Shown one piece after another: positions 33,046 through 42,301 of a stretch of 64,000 bases of DNA. The translations under genes were made by a program, and so were the position numbers. This DNA comes from UBA695 sp042691655 (lineage in GTDB: Bacteria; Verrucomicrobiota; Verrucomicrobiia; Chthoniobacterales; Chthoniobacteraceae): positions 5,332,001-5,396,000 of the forward strand of contig CP170506.1 of assembly GCA_042691655.1 (NCBI GenBank), in the 5' to 3' direction. The notes under the pieces were generated by a model. It made no database searches and had not been told where the DNA came from. It saw only the letters and a program-made list of their open reading frames with translations. Numbering within the stretch: the stretch's first letter is position 1; each line of letters starts with the position of its first letter.

Positions 33046-33830
33046 AGCCGTTCCAGAAACTCCGCCGCGAGCGCCTCGGCAAAGCCCGTCGCCAGCGCTC
33101 GCCCATCCAATCGCTCAACCGGCACCGGCCCGGACCAGCAACTCGTCAGGAAAGCACCCGTGGCGCGTGCCAGATCCTCGCGGCGAATCGGGCCCTCCGC
33201 CACCGCGCGCCGTTGGCGCACCCACTCGCGAGTCACGCCATCGCGCGCCCCCTGGGCCGAGGGTGGTGTCATCCAAACCCCGTCCAGCTCTACGAAAACA
33301 TTTGCCATGCAGGCCGAGACCAGTTCCCCGTGCGGATTAAAAAGCAGCGCCTCGCCCGCGCCCGCCGCATGCGCCTGCCGGAGCGCCTCCGCATTGGCCC
33401 AGTAATTGGCCGTCTTGAGGCCGCCCAGGACCGGCAAAAACGGCTCCGGATGCTCCCGCACGGCGACCGTATGGGCCACCGGGTTCGCGCGCGGTTCCGC
33501 GAAAACCAAAACCCGGGGAGCCGTCACCGGTTCCGCCGGGCCGCCGTCGCCCGCCGTCACATAAATCCGGCCAAAGAGCGGGGTGGGGGAGGCATGTGCC
33601 AGCGCTTCGAGCTGTTTTCCCGCCTGTTGAAGAACGTGGAAATCGACCGGCCACCCGACCTTGGCGCAAGCCGCCTCCAACCGGGCCAGATGCTCCAGCA
33701 AAAACTCGGCCTGCCCCCCGCGCACAGCCACGCTTTCGAAAAAAGCCATTCCGTAGCGGAAGCCCCGGTCAGTGAGGGGAACGGAAATGGTAGGCGCGAA
33801 TTGGCCGCCGGTCCATTGCCACGCACTCAC
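33042..33830 (-). CDS. pabC: 4-amino-4-deoxychorismate lyase-like class IV aminotransferase
   Basis: A 262-residue PLP fold-type IV enzyme. TDRGFRYGMAFFES and the PLP lysine in GGLKTANYWANAEA are typical, as is the later SACMANVFV. Next to pabB the natural reading is release of 4-aminobenzoate from aminodeoxychorismate; a branched-chain or D-amino acid aminotransferase remains possible by sequence alone. It overlaps pabB downstream and the small exported-protein gene upstream by 4 nt each, so the operon is translationally coupled. Confidence 0.85.
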   Translation of the reverse strand: MSAWQWTGGQFAPTISVPLTDRGFRYGMAFFESVAVRGGQAEFLLEHLARLEAACAKVGWPVDFHVLQQAGKQLEALAHASPTPLFGRIYVTAGDGGPAEPVTAPRVLVFAEPRANPVAHTVAVREHPEPFLPVLGGLKTANYWANAEALRQAHAAGAGEALLFNPHGELVSACMANVFVELDGVWMTPPSAQGARDGVTREWVRQRRAVAEGPIRREDLARATGAFLTSCWSGPVPVERLDGRALATGFAEALAAEFLERL

Positions 33831-34456
33831 AGCGAGGTTTTTCCCGGTTCCACCACCACATGGCGTTTGTTATTAGCGTCAAAATCCGTCGAAAATGTCT
33901 TGGTGGTCACGTCGTAAAGGCAGAGCCAGTCCTGGACGTGATTTTTGCTATCGAGATGGCCACTGAGACAGATGAGCACCGTGTGATCGTCCGTCCAGCG
34001 GAGCACTTCAGCGTAGTTGTGATCGAGGCAAGGAGCTTTCTTCTCCTTTTTGGCCAGAAAATTCCAAGCGCCATTGGCAATGTCATCCTTCACCTCCTCA
34101 AATTTGATACCTTTCTTTTGGCGGAACAGCAGAAGGTTCGATTCGTTGCTTGCAAACTCGTTATTGATGATGAGCCATCGATCATCCGGGGAGAGCACAA
34201 CCCGCACGTTCCGCTGGTGGGTGTAAAGTAGCATCCGTTTTGATGCATCAGCGGTCGAAACCAGCCAGACTTCGTGTTTGTATCCTTCGTTCTGAGGGAG
34301 CCTGTACATGTATTCTTCAACTAAAAAGCGGCTGGTCGACGAATGCTGATCCGCTTTCACCGATTCGATCCACGGCTGAGCGCCTTCCTCAGCGACCACG
34401 CCAAGGGGCGTCAAAAGCAGCATCGATAAAACCAGAGCGACGTATTTACGAAACAT
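33827..34456 (-). CDS. Exported hypothetical protein
   Basis: A 209-residue protein with a signal peptide (MFRKYVALVLSMLLLTPLGVVA). The body is beta-rich, with alternating strands such as HEVWLVSTADASKRMLLYTHQ and VRVVLSPDDRWLIINNEFAS that recall a WD/beta-propeller blade (SPDDRWL). No family is assigned. I use the ATG at 34456, 13 nt after the XRE gene; an ATG at 34483 lies within it. Its TGA overlaps pabC. Composition is lower in GC than pabBC. Confidence 0.6.
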   Translation of the reverse strand: MFRKYVALVLSMLLLTPLGVVAEEGAQPWIESVKADQHSSTSRFLVEEYMYRLPQNEGYKHEVWLVSTADASKRMLLYTHQRNVRVVLSPDDRWLIINNEFASNESNLLLFRQKKGIKFEEVKDDIANGAWNFLAKKEKKAPCLDHNYAEVLRWTDDHTVLICLSGHLDSKNHVQDWLCLYDVTTKTFSTDFDANNKRHVVVEPGKTSL

Positions 34457-34469
34457 AAAAATGCGTTCT

Positions 34470-34718
34470 TTACCGGCCTTCAAGGAGCCACTCCACGCTG
34501 ACTTTCAAAACTTTTGCCAAAGCAACCACTTCGTAATCTAGAACTGCCCGGTTTCCGCTTTCGAGTTTTGATATCCCGGTTTGGGTAATCTGGATACCCT
34601 GTCGCGCCAGTCTGCCGACGAGGTCATTTTGGGAAACTGGAGGATTGAGTTTGATCCGCGCCTCCCTTACCCGCTCCCCGATGACATTTTTGATTTCGGA
34701 CTGACGAGTTTTTTTCAC
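34470..34718 (-). CDS. Small XRE-family regulator
   Basis: An 82-residue DNA-binding protein that is essentially one Cro/C1-type helix-turn-helix domain: IGERVREARIKLNPPVSQNDLVGRLARQGIQITQTGISKLESGNRAVLDYEVVALAKVLKVSVEWLLEG. It starts with GTG at 34718; a nearby ATG is in another frame. It heads the operon with the exported protein, pabC and pabB. Structured element copy B lies upstream on the same strand, ending 82 nt before the GTG. Confidence 0.85.
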   Translation of the reverse strand: MKKTRQSEIKNVIGERVREARIKLNPPVSQNDLVGRLARQGIQITQTGISKLESGNRAVLDYEVVALAKVLKVSVEWLLEGR

Positions 34719-34800
34719 GCATGCCTTGTTTAGAAGGAAAAACGCTTAATGATATTCGCATGAAGAATATTTTATTGTATGAGGAACTTTTTCCTTTATT

Positions 34801-34867
34801 CTATGCCCGCCGTAGGAAGCCCGTCACCAGACGCGACCGCGCGCTGGGAGTTCAATGCTCCCGGCGC
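34801..34867 (-). ncRNA. Dispersed structured element, copy B
   Basis: Read leftward, GCGCCGGGAG and CTCCCAGCGC pair around CATTGAA (one C-A mismatch), then GGTCGCGTCTGGTGACGG and GCTTCCTACGGCGGGCAT follow. The loop and inner stem GAGCATTGAACTC are identical in copy C. A TACAATAAAA motif follows in both B and C. The surrounding gap 34719-34934 holds nothing else. Confidence 0.65.
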
Positions 34868-34934
34868 GTTGGTTTGGCCTTGCGCGAAAATTAGACCTCT
34901 GTTGTCTCGTGCCAAAACTCTATTTCGGCACGCA

Positions 34935-35426
34935 CTATTGAGAACCCTGATATGTGAAGATTTCGATCCTACCCTTGGCTGTTTCCTTCATTTTCTCAAC
35001 CAGCGGATGGGTGAGCATGTTCCGGTATTCCCATGCAGAGCAGAGGCCGAACACGTTTAGTGTGCCATCGCAATCGATGACGCCAAGGCCCATGGGGTTT
35101 TCTCCTTCCCACACGGTATAAATGAGCTGTACCCGGTTTTTGCCACATTTAACCAGCGGAATCCACCGAGCCCAAGTGAGTGTTTCGGTAAACTTGTATC
35201 GGACCAAAACGTGATAGGTTTCCTCGATATTGGCGGCCCGTGGCCTGAGCGGCTTCCCGTCATCTTCGATAAATTCCAGCCGGGTGGCGTTCAGTTTGGG
35301 AAACGCATTCGTGTCGTTGGAAGTAAGGAACTGCGCCGTATGCCGAAACAGGTTCATCCCAATCACGCCGGTTTCCCTCAGAAAAATCACGCCGATGACC
35401 AAGGCCAAGCAGTAAATCCGTTTCAT
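34935..35426 (-). CDS. Membrane-anchored hypothetical protein
   Basis: A 163-residue protein with an N-terminal signal or anchor (YCLALVIGVIFLRETGVIGMNLF) and a globular region with two central Cys (KCGKNR, DCDGTLNVFGLC). No family is recognised. It is leftward and followed only by element copy B. Composition is lower in GC than the neighbouring regulator gene. Confidence 0.55.
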   Translation of the reverse strand: MKRIYCLALVIGVIFLRETGVIGMNLFRHTAQFLTSNDTNAFPKLNATRLEFIEDDGKPLRPRAANIEETYHVLVRYKFTETLTWARWIPLVKCGKNRVQLIYTVWEGENPMGLGVIDCDGTLNVFGLCSAWEYRNMLTHPLVEKMKETAKGRIEIFTYQGSQ

Positions 35427-35474
35427 AAGCCTCAGAAATTCCGTTCTTTCAGCGCGGGCTAATATCAGCCCCCC

Positions 35475-36917
35475 CTAAGAAATGCTCGTCTCTTTGGTAA
35501 TCCCGAAGATCTCGATCCGTTTGCGCAAGGTCGCCCGCGTGATGCCGAGCAATTTCGCGGCGCGAACCTGGTTGCCCTTGGTGATTTTCATCGCGTGGAG
35601 CGTGAATTCCCGCTCCAACCACGGGAGGAGCTGGATCGTCGGGTCGGCTTGGGCCGTTTGGAGCAGAAATTCGAGCGCGCTATCCTTGGTCATCTCCACC
35701 GAGGAACCGCCGCCCGCCAATTCGGATTCGAGCGGGACGTTGACACTCCCCAGCGGGAGGTCCTTGGGCAGGATCACGTCGGAGGTGGCCAGTACGGTCG
35801 CCCGCTGGATGGTGTTCTCCAGTTCGCGGACGTTGCCCGGCCAGGCGTAGGATTCCATGAGCCGGACGGCCTCCTCGCTCAGGCGCAGCCGAGGCAAGTG
35901 CTTCTTTGAAGCCACTTTTTGCAGGAAGTACTCGGCCAAAAGCCGGACGTCCTCCACGCGCTGGCGCAGCGGCGGAAGCTGGATGCGCACGACGTTGAGG
36001 CGGTAGAAAAGGTCCTCGCGGAAGGTCTTTTTGCTGACCTCCTGCTCCAGGTTTTTGTTCGTCGCCGCCACGATGCGCACGTCGGTGTGGAGCGTTTCAT
36101 TGCCGCCCACGCGGGAATATTCCCCTTCCTGCAACACGCGCAGGATTTTGCTCTGGATGGCGATGGGCATGTCGCCGATCTCATCCAGGAAGAGGGTCCC
36201 GCCGTTGCATTGCTCGAAGCGCCCGGCCCGCTGGACCACGGCTCCGGTGAAGGCCCCTTTTTCATGGCCGAAAAGCTCGCTTTCCAGGAGCTGCTCGGGG
36301 ATGGCCGCGCAGTTGATGGCGATAAAGTCCTTGGTGGAGCGCTGGCTGTAGGTGTGGAGCGCCCGGGCGACGAGTTCCTTGCCGCTGCCGCTCTCGCCGG
36401 TGATCATTACCGGGGCGTCGGAGTGGGAGACGCGGCCGATCATCTTGAAGACCTGCTGCATCGCCGCCGACTGGCCCACGATGCTGTCCTGGTGTTGCTC
36501 GACGGTCAGCTGCGGCTTGAAGGTCACCGCCGAGCGCATTTGCTCCTGCTCGATGAGCGCGGCGTTGACCACGTGCTTCAAATTAAAGGGCAGGCCCTCT
36601 TTGCGGATAAAGTCGAACGCGCCGAGCTTCATCGACTCGATGACCGTCTGCGTCGTGCCAAAGGCGCTGGTCAGGATCACCATCGCGTTTGAGTCGCGCT
36701 GCCGGGCCCGCACCAGCAGTTCCAGGCCGCTGAAGGGCTGGAGGTGCGTCTCGGTGATGAGGAGATCGGGGGAGGTTTCGCAGTAAATCCGGAAGGCTTC
36801 GTCGGAGGCGGATGCTGTAAGGACCTTGATCTGCGGGGTCTCGAGCTGCTTTCGAACCCAGTCGAGAAAATCGCTATCGGGGTCTACAACAAGGATGGTC
36901 TGGGACTTATCTGCCAT
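35475..36917 (-). CDS. NtrC-type sigma-54 activator with non-canonical receiver
   Basis: A 480-residue response-regulator-like activator. Residues 1-125 form a receiver domain, but the phosphoacceptor Asp is Glu (E56 in PDLLITETH) and one of the acidic pair is Pro (VVDPDSD). The Thr/Ser (LTSA) and Lys (IRK) are kept. The AAA+ domain is complete: GESGSGKE, GAFTGA (contacts sigma-54), LFLDEIGDM, and the R-fingers in the FREDLFYRLNV block. A Fis-type helix-turn-helix closes it (NQVRAAKLLGITRATLRKRI). No sensor kinase is adjacent. It is a candidate activator of the amtB promoters. Confidence 0.93.
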   Translation of the reverse strand: MADKSQTILVVDPDSDFLDWVRKQLETPQIKVLTASASDEAFRIYCETSPDLLITETHLQPFSGLELLVRARQRDSNAMVILTSAFGTTQTVIESMKLGAFDFIRKEGLPFNLKHVVNAALIEQEQMRSAVTFKPQLTVEQHQDSIVGQSAAMQQVFKMIGRVSHSDAPVMITGESGSGKELVARALHTYSQRSTKDFIAINCAAIPEQLLESELFGHEKGAFTGAVVQRAGRFEQCNGGTLFLDEIGDMPIAIQSKILRVLQEGEYSRVGGNETLHTDVRIVAATNKNLEQEVSKKTFREDLFYRLNVVRIQLPPLRQRVEDVRLLAEYFLQKVASKKHLPRLRLSEEAVRLMESYAWPGNVRELENTIQRATVLATSDVILPKDLPLGSVNVPLESELAGGGSSVEMTKDSALEFLLQTAQADPTIQLLPWLEREFTLHAMKITKGNQVRAAKLLGITRATLRKRIEIFGITKETSIS

Positions 36918-36929
36918 TAAAGGGTCTTT

Positions 36930-37649
36930 TTAAATTCCTCCGAACCGGCGCTGGCGTTTGCTGTAAGCGTCGACGGCTTCCAGCAAGTCGCCTTTCCTGA
37001 AATCCGGCCACAAAGTGGGGGTAATATAGAACTCTGTATAGCTGAGTTGCCAGAGAAGAAAATTAGAAAGTCGCATTTCCCCCGAGGTACGGATCAGAAG
37101 ATCTGGGTCCGGGTAGGCGCGGGTATAGAGCCGGGAGCTCAAAAGCGCGGCGTCGATGGCCTCGGGATCGAGCTTGCCTTCCCGCGCTTCGCGGGCGATT
37201 TCCCGGACCGCCTCGACGATCTCCACGCGGCTGGAATAGCTCAGCGCCAGCACCAGGGTGAGCTTGTCATTGTGGGCCGTGGCCGCGATGCCCGCCTCCA
37301 ACGCTTTGCGGGTGGAGGCGGGGAGATCTTCCAGCTTTCCGATGGCCTGGAGCCGTACGCCCTGGGCGTCCAGCTCCGGGATTTCCTTGCTGATGAAGCG
37401 CTCCAGCAGCTTCATGAGGCCCGCGACTTCCGCCTTGGGCCGCTGCCAGTTCTCTGTCGAGAAGGCGTAGAGCGTCAGGTACTCCACGCCCAGCTCTCGG
37501 CAGCCCTTCACGCAGTCGCGCACCGCCTCGGCCCCGCGCTCGTGCCCGTTGAGGCGTTCGAGTCCCTTGCCCCGCGCCCAACGACCGTTGCCGTCCATGA
37601 TGATGGCAATGTGCCTGGGAACCGGGCGAGTGGCGGGTGGTTTGAACAT
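36930..37649 (-). CDS. uppS: Undecaprenyl diphosphate synthase
   Basis: A 239-residue cis-prenyltransferase that makes the C55 lipid carrier for peptidoglycan and surface glycans. It starts with the conserved HIAIIMDGNGRWA, has LTLYAFSTENWQRP and ends with DLLIRTSGEMRLSNFLLWQLSYTEFY, which includes the substrate-binding Arg and Glu residues. Length is normal. It lies 12 nt upstream of the NtrC-type gene on the same strand, so they may share a transcript. Confidence 0.96.
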   Translation of the reverse strand: MFKPPATRPVPRHIAIIMDGNGRWARGKGLERLNGHERGAEAVRDCVKGCRELGVEYLTLYAFSTENWQRPKAEVAGLMKLLERFISKEIPELDAQGVRLQAIGKLEDLPASTRKALEAGIAATAHNDKLTLVLALSYSSRVEIVEAVREIAREAREGKLDPEAIDAALLSSRLYTRAYPDPDLLIRTSGEMRLSNFLLWQLSYTEFYITPTLWPDFRKGDLLEAVDAYSKRQRRFGGI

Positions 37650-37715
37650 CGGGTTTTGGGAAATTCTTATCAGGAACTCAGGAACTCATGAACTCAGGAA
37701 AAAGACAGGAAAAAA

Positions 37716-37757
37716 TAACCTCCTGCCTTCCTCCGTGCTCTCTGTGTCCTCTGTGGT
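37716..37757. repeat. Partial copy of the CACAGAGGACACGGAG family
   Basis: CCTCCGTGCTCTCTGTGTCC followed by TCTGTGGT lies between purA and uppS. Just left of it (37674-37701) is a short direct repeat of AGGAACTC/TGAACTC units, another intergenic repeat type. Confidence 0.75.
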
Positions 37758-37767
37758 AAAATCCTTC

Positions 37768-39039
37768 TTACACCAAGATCGTCTGATCGCGCCGCGCGCC
37801 TGTGCTCACGATGATCAGCTTGCCGCCGGTCAGCTCGGCGATCTTGAGCGCGTAGGCTTGCGCGTTCTTGGGCAGCTCGGCGAAGGTCTTGATTTGGTCG
37901 GTCGGGGTTTCCCAGCCGGGCATCTCGATGTAGACCGGCTCGCAGGCGCTGAGGAGCTGGAAATCCGAGGGGGGCACTTCCAGTTCCTGGCCGTCGAGCT
38001 TGTAGGCTACGCAAATTTTGATCGTCTTGACCGTGTCGAGGCCGTCCAGGTTCGTAATGGCGATCTCGTCGATGCCGTTGACCATGGAGGCGAAGCGGGT
38101 GGAGACGGCGTCGAACCATCCGCAGCGGCGGGCGCGGCCCGTGGTGGCCCCGAATTCGCGGCCCATGCCGTGGAGCAGGTCGGCGATCTCGGCGTTCTCC
38201 GTCGGGAAGGGGCCCTCGCCCACGCGGGTCGTGTAGGCCTTCATCACGCCGAGCACGGAGTCGATGCGGTGCGGCGGCACGCCGGAGCCGGTGGAGGCAC
38301 CGCCAGCCGTCGTGTTGGAAGAGGTGACGTAGGGGTAGGTGCCGTGGTCGATGTCGAGGAAGGTCCCCTGGGCGCCTTCAAAAAGCATGTCCTTCCCGGC
38401 TTTCAGCGCCTTGTTTAAATAGAGGACCGTGTTAACGACGAACGGGCGGAGTTTTTCCCCGGCTTCCAGCGAGGAGGCCTTCACCTCGTCGAACGAAACC
38501 GGCTTCGCCCCCATGGAGACGAGGTGCGCGTTGGCTTCCTCTACGCGGGTGGCCAGCTTGGCACAGAAAAGCTCCGACTGCATCAAATCGGCCAGACGCA
38601 GCCCGGTGCGGGCCACTTTGTCGCCATAGGTCGGCCCGATGCCGCGGCCCGTGGTGCCGATCTTGTTTTTGCCCTTGGCGAGCTCCTTGGCGGCGTCGAG
38701 CGCGCGGTGGTAGGGCATCACCAGGTGGGCGCAGTCGCTTAAAATCAGGTTGTCCGGGGTCACGGCGATCCCCATGGCGCGCAGGCCTTCGATCTCCTCG
38801 ATGAGCGAAACCGGGTCGAGCACCACGCCGTTGCCGATCACGTTCTGCTTGCCCGGGTGGAGGATGCCCGAGGGGATCAGGTGGAGGACGTACTTTTGGC
38901 CACCCGTGAGCACGGTATGCCCCGCGTTGTTGCCTCCCTGGCTACGGATGACGATGTCCGCTTTCTCGGTCAGAAAGTCGATGATTTTGCCTTTGCCTTC
39001 GTCGCCCCATTGGGCCCCCACAAGAACGGTATTTGCCAT
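37768..39039 (-). CDS. purA: Adenylosuccinate synthetase
   Basis: A 423-residue GTP-dependent enzyme that converts IMP and aspartate to adenylosuccinate in AMP synthesis. It begins with VLVGAQWGDEGKGKIID (catalytic Asp and P-loop-like segment), contains QGGNNAGHT, GTTGRGIGPTYGDK, FEGAQGTFLDIDHGTYPYVTSSNTTAGGA and the VGEGPFPTE region. Length and motifs are typical. It is oriented toward uppS with 119 nt of repeats between. Confidence 0.97.
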   Translation of the reverse strand: MANTVLVGAQWGDEGKGKIIDFLTEKADIVIRSQGGNNAGHTVLTGGQKYVLHLIPSGILHPGKQNVIGNGVVLDPVSLIEEIEGLRAMGIAVTPDNLILSDCAHLVMPYHRALDAAKELAKGKNKIGTTGRGIGPTYGDKVARTGLRLADLMQSELFCAKLATRVEEANAHLVSMGAKPVSFDEVKASSLEAGEKLRPFVVNTVLYLNKALKAGKDMLFEGAQGTFLDIDHGTYPYVTSSNTTAGGASTGSGVPPHRIDSVLGVMKAYTTRVGEGPFPTENAEIADLLHGMGREFGATTGRARRCGWFDAVSTRFASMVNGIDEIAITNLDGLDTVKTIKICVAYKLDGQELEVPPSDFQLLSACEPVYIEMPGWETPTDQIKTFAELPKNAQAYALKIAELTGGKLIIVSTGARRDQTILV

Positions 39040-39194
39040 GGTAAAAAAACAGTCAGTTCACAGAAAAAACGCCTCGAGCGCGGCACTCGCCAAGCTCCGA
39101 GACGTTTGTGGAGTCTATCGGCCCAAGGGCGTGCGGCAAGCCCTTTCTTGGAAAGGGGAAAATCAGGCACTTGAGGGACTCAGAAAAAGGCAGG

Positions 39195-39263
39195 CACCGG
39201 GAGCATTGAACTCCCGATGCCGGGCCATGTTATGGGGGGCAGGCTTCCTACGGCGGGATGCAG
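39195..39263 (+). ncRNA. Dispersed structured element, copy C
   Basis: GGCA-cc-GGGAG pairs with CTCCC-ga-TGCC around CATTGAA, then GGCCATGTTATGGGGGGCA and GGCTTCCTACGGCGGGATGC follow. The outer stem has changed on both arms relative to copies A and B (GGCA/TGCC for GCGC/GCGC). It lies in the divergent gap between purA and an XRE gene and ends 83 nt before that gene's GTG. Confidence 0.65.
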
Positions 39264-39296
39264 TTTGCGGAAATCAAAAAGGCATTACAATAAAAA

Positions 39297-39315
39297 AGCC
39301 GCAGGAATGCGGCAT
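39297..39315 (-). terminator. Short hairpin with T run on the minus strand
   Basis: Read leftward, GCCGCA-ttcc-TGCGGC is followed by TTTTTTATT. It may end leftward transcription from the methyltransferase side, or be part of the XRE leader; copy B is followed by a hairpin in the same relative place. Confidence 0.45.
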
Positions 39316-39346
39316 TCAAAACCAAAAAAAAAGCCACAGTAGCAAG

Positions 39347-39592
39347 GTGCCTGTGCCCAACCAATTTGGCAGAAACATATCGCGGTTGCGTCTCGAACGT
39401 TCTCTCACCCAAAACCGACTGTGTGAATTGGCCGAGATAGACCGTTCCTATTTGCAGCGAATCGAAAAAGGCCAGTTCCAACCCACCCTCCCCGTGATCC
39501 TCCGCTTGAAGCGAGCGCTGGACTGCTCTTGGGATATGCTGATGAAGGGAGTGGAGGCACCGCCCTTCCGTTCCCGGCCTGAAGAGTCGTAG
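39347..39592 (+). CDS. Small XRE-family regulator
   Basis: An 81-residue protein that is one Cro/C1-type helix-turn-helix: FGRNISRLRLERSLTQNRLCELAEIDRSYLQRIEKGQFQPTLPVILRLKRALDCSWDMLMKG. The start is GTG at 39347 or 39353; upstream codons in frame run through element copy C and are not credible. No partner gene follows on the same strand (a convergent methyltransferase gene ends at 39607). The domain differs from the other XRE protein here, so the shared upstream element is not explained by gene duplication. Confidence 0.8.
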   Translation: MPVPNQFGRNISRLRLERSLTQNRLCELAEIDRSYLQRIEKGQFQPTLPVILRLKRALDCSWDMLMKGVEAPPFRSRPEES

Positions 39593-39606
39593 CACCCCGT
39601 CGGGAA

Positions 39607-40443
39607 CTACCGTGCAAGCAGCGGCGGGGTGCCCGGTTTGCTGATGCAGAGGTTGATTTGAAGGAGGTTTTTCACAATCCAGTCCTTTACCCCCATCGAG
39701 TGGAGCTTGAGGATTTCCAGCCGCGCCCGCTTTTTAAAGAACAACTCCAGGTCCCACAGCGAGGCCCAGTGGATGGCGTCCCGGTCGCGGTCCCAGTCGA
39801 TGTGGAAAATCGCCGGGTCGGTGTGGATCAGGAAGAGCGGCCGCCGGGTCACGAGCGCCCAGGCCCGGGCCGCTAGGAGAGTCAGCCCGATGGCCACGCG
39901 CCGCGCCGGGCCGTAGTGGTCGGCGGAGTGGGAAAGGTAAAACGGCGCGTCGTAACGCGGGCAGAAAACAAAGAGCCGCCCCTGGTCGGCCAGCATCTCG
40001 AAGAGCTTCGCGAGCGTCCGGCGCGGGTCGCTGATATGCTCCAGCACGAACGTCGAGAAAATCACATCAAAGGGCCCGTCCAGCTCCAGCACGCTGCCGA
40101 AATGCACCGCGTCGGCCACCCCGCGGAGGTGATCCTCGTTCGAGCGCGTCACGTCCTGCGTCGTATAGTGGATGGCCCCCCGCAAATCGGGCCCCAGGAA
40201 CCGCGCAAAATTGCTGCGCCCGGCCCCGATCTCCAGCACCCGGCAGACCGTCTTGCGCCGCAGCGTCTCCTCGATGGCCGCGCGAACGTAAGGCCACTGC
40301 TCGGGCATCTCATTGGGATGCTGGAAGGCAGCATACTCCTCAGTCGTTTGGTAAAAACGATCCATCCTGGCCCTGAGGCGCGCCCCCTGGGGGGCTTCTT
40401 CGGAGGTGAGAGAACCGGGCAAATTCATGAGGTAACCGGCCAT
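39607..40443 (-). CDS. SAM-dependent methyltransferase
   Basis: A 278-residue class I methyltransferase. Motif I is VLEIGAGRSNFARFL, the acidic second strand is YTTQDVTR, and DVIFSTFVLEHISDP followed by LADQGRLFVFCPRY fits motifs IV-VI of the Methyltransf_11/25 type. The C-terminal part has a hydrophobic helix (RVAIGLTLLAARAWALV), suggesting membrane contact. The substrate is unknown; enzymes like this often act near glycan synthesis. The start may be the internal Met (MNLPGS) at 40428. Confidence 0.82.
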   Translation of the reverse strand: MAGYLMNLPGSLTSEEAPQGARLRARMDRFYQTTEEYAAFQHPNEMPEQWPYVRAAIEETLRRKTVCRVLEIGAGRSNFARFLGPDLRGAIHYTTQDVTRSNEDHLRGVADAVHFGSVLELDGPFDVIFSTFVLEHISDPRRTLAKLFEMLADQGRLFVFCPRYDAPFYLSHSADHYGPARRVAIGLTLLAARAWALVTRRPLFLIHTDPAIFHIDWDRDRDAIHWASLWDLELFFKKRARLEILKLHSMGVKDWIVKNLLQINLCISKPGTPPLLAR

Positions 40444-40585
40444 TCAATAGAGGCATCGGCGCGCCGGTTCAACCTAAAACCCTGGGGGAATACCTCATAG
40501 TGCCCTTTGGGCTTCTCCCGCTTTTTGTTTTTCGCGTGCGATCCCTATTTGCAATTTAAGGGCAATACGGGCATCATGCGGCCCC

Positions 40586-41698
<1,113 letters not shown>

Positions 41699-41772
41699 AG
41701 AATATATTGAAGCCGGAATAAAAATCCGCATTGCTTTTGCAGCGGAGAACGTGCTAAAAACTATCCTAGTTT

Positions 41773-42183
41773 ATGAAGTCCCTCCTCACCATTCTTCTCG
41801 CCGTCGCCTTTGGCGCGGTTGCCTACGCTGATATTCAAGCCCCCCCGATGTCCGATCAGGGGCCGACCCGCAAGCTCGGGCGTGGATTCTCCAACGTCGT
41901 CTACGGCTGGACCGAAATCCCCGCCACGATGATGCAGGTGAACGAAAAAGAAGGCAACAACGCCGCGTGGGGCTACGGACTCGTGAAAGGGGTCGGCCGT
42001 TCCTTATTCCGGTTCGGGACGGGCTGGTATGAAATGCTGACCTTCCCGGTTCCCGCCTACAAGAGCTCCTTCCGGGCTCCCTACGAGGCCAACACCCCGT
42101 GGACCCTCAACCGCTACAGCGAGTTCCCGCCGGAAATCGGCTGCGAAACCCGCTACCAATACTTCGGAGGGTTGAGCAACTAG
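41773..42183 (+). CDS. TIGR04073-type exosortase-associated small exported protein
   Basis: A 136-residue exported protein: signal peptide (MKSLLTILLAVAFGAVAYA), then RKLGRGFSNVVYGWTEIPATM and GVGRSLFRFGTGWYEMLTFPVP, the two blocks I associate with TIGR04073, found mainly in Verrucomicrobiota and linked to exosortase systems. Its role is unknown and no exosortase gene lies in the window. A terminator follows. Confidence 0.78.
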   Translation: MKSLLTILLAVAFGAVAYADIQAPPMSDQGPTRKLGRGFSNVVYGWTEIPATMMQVNEKEGNNAAWGYGLVKGVGRSLFRFGTGWYEMLTFPVPAYKSSFRAPYEANTPWTLNRYSEFPPEIGCETRYQYFGGLSN

Positions 42184-42244
42184 AGTTGCTCCGTCTGTCC
42201 GGGGCCTGCCTAAGCAAACCCGGTTGGCACACGGATTCATTTTG

Positions 42245-42275
42245 AAAAAAGGCTTCCATCAAGGAAGCCTTTTTT
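42245..42275 (+). terminator. Terminator after the TIGR04073 gene
   Basis: AAAAAAGGCTTCC pairs with GGAAGCCTTTTTT around a 5-nt loop. It lies 27 nt before the next ATG, so the methyltransferase promoter must overlap it or lie in its spacer. Confidence 0.88.
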
Positions 42276-42301
42276 CGTCCCCCGGCACCGTTATTATTTT
42301 C

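Noticed and set aside
39181..39346. Coding sequence upstream of the XRE gene in the same frame
   Set aside because: The frame stays open through element copy C and a hairpin, but the translation has no domain pattern; the open frame is a by-product of high GC.
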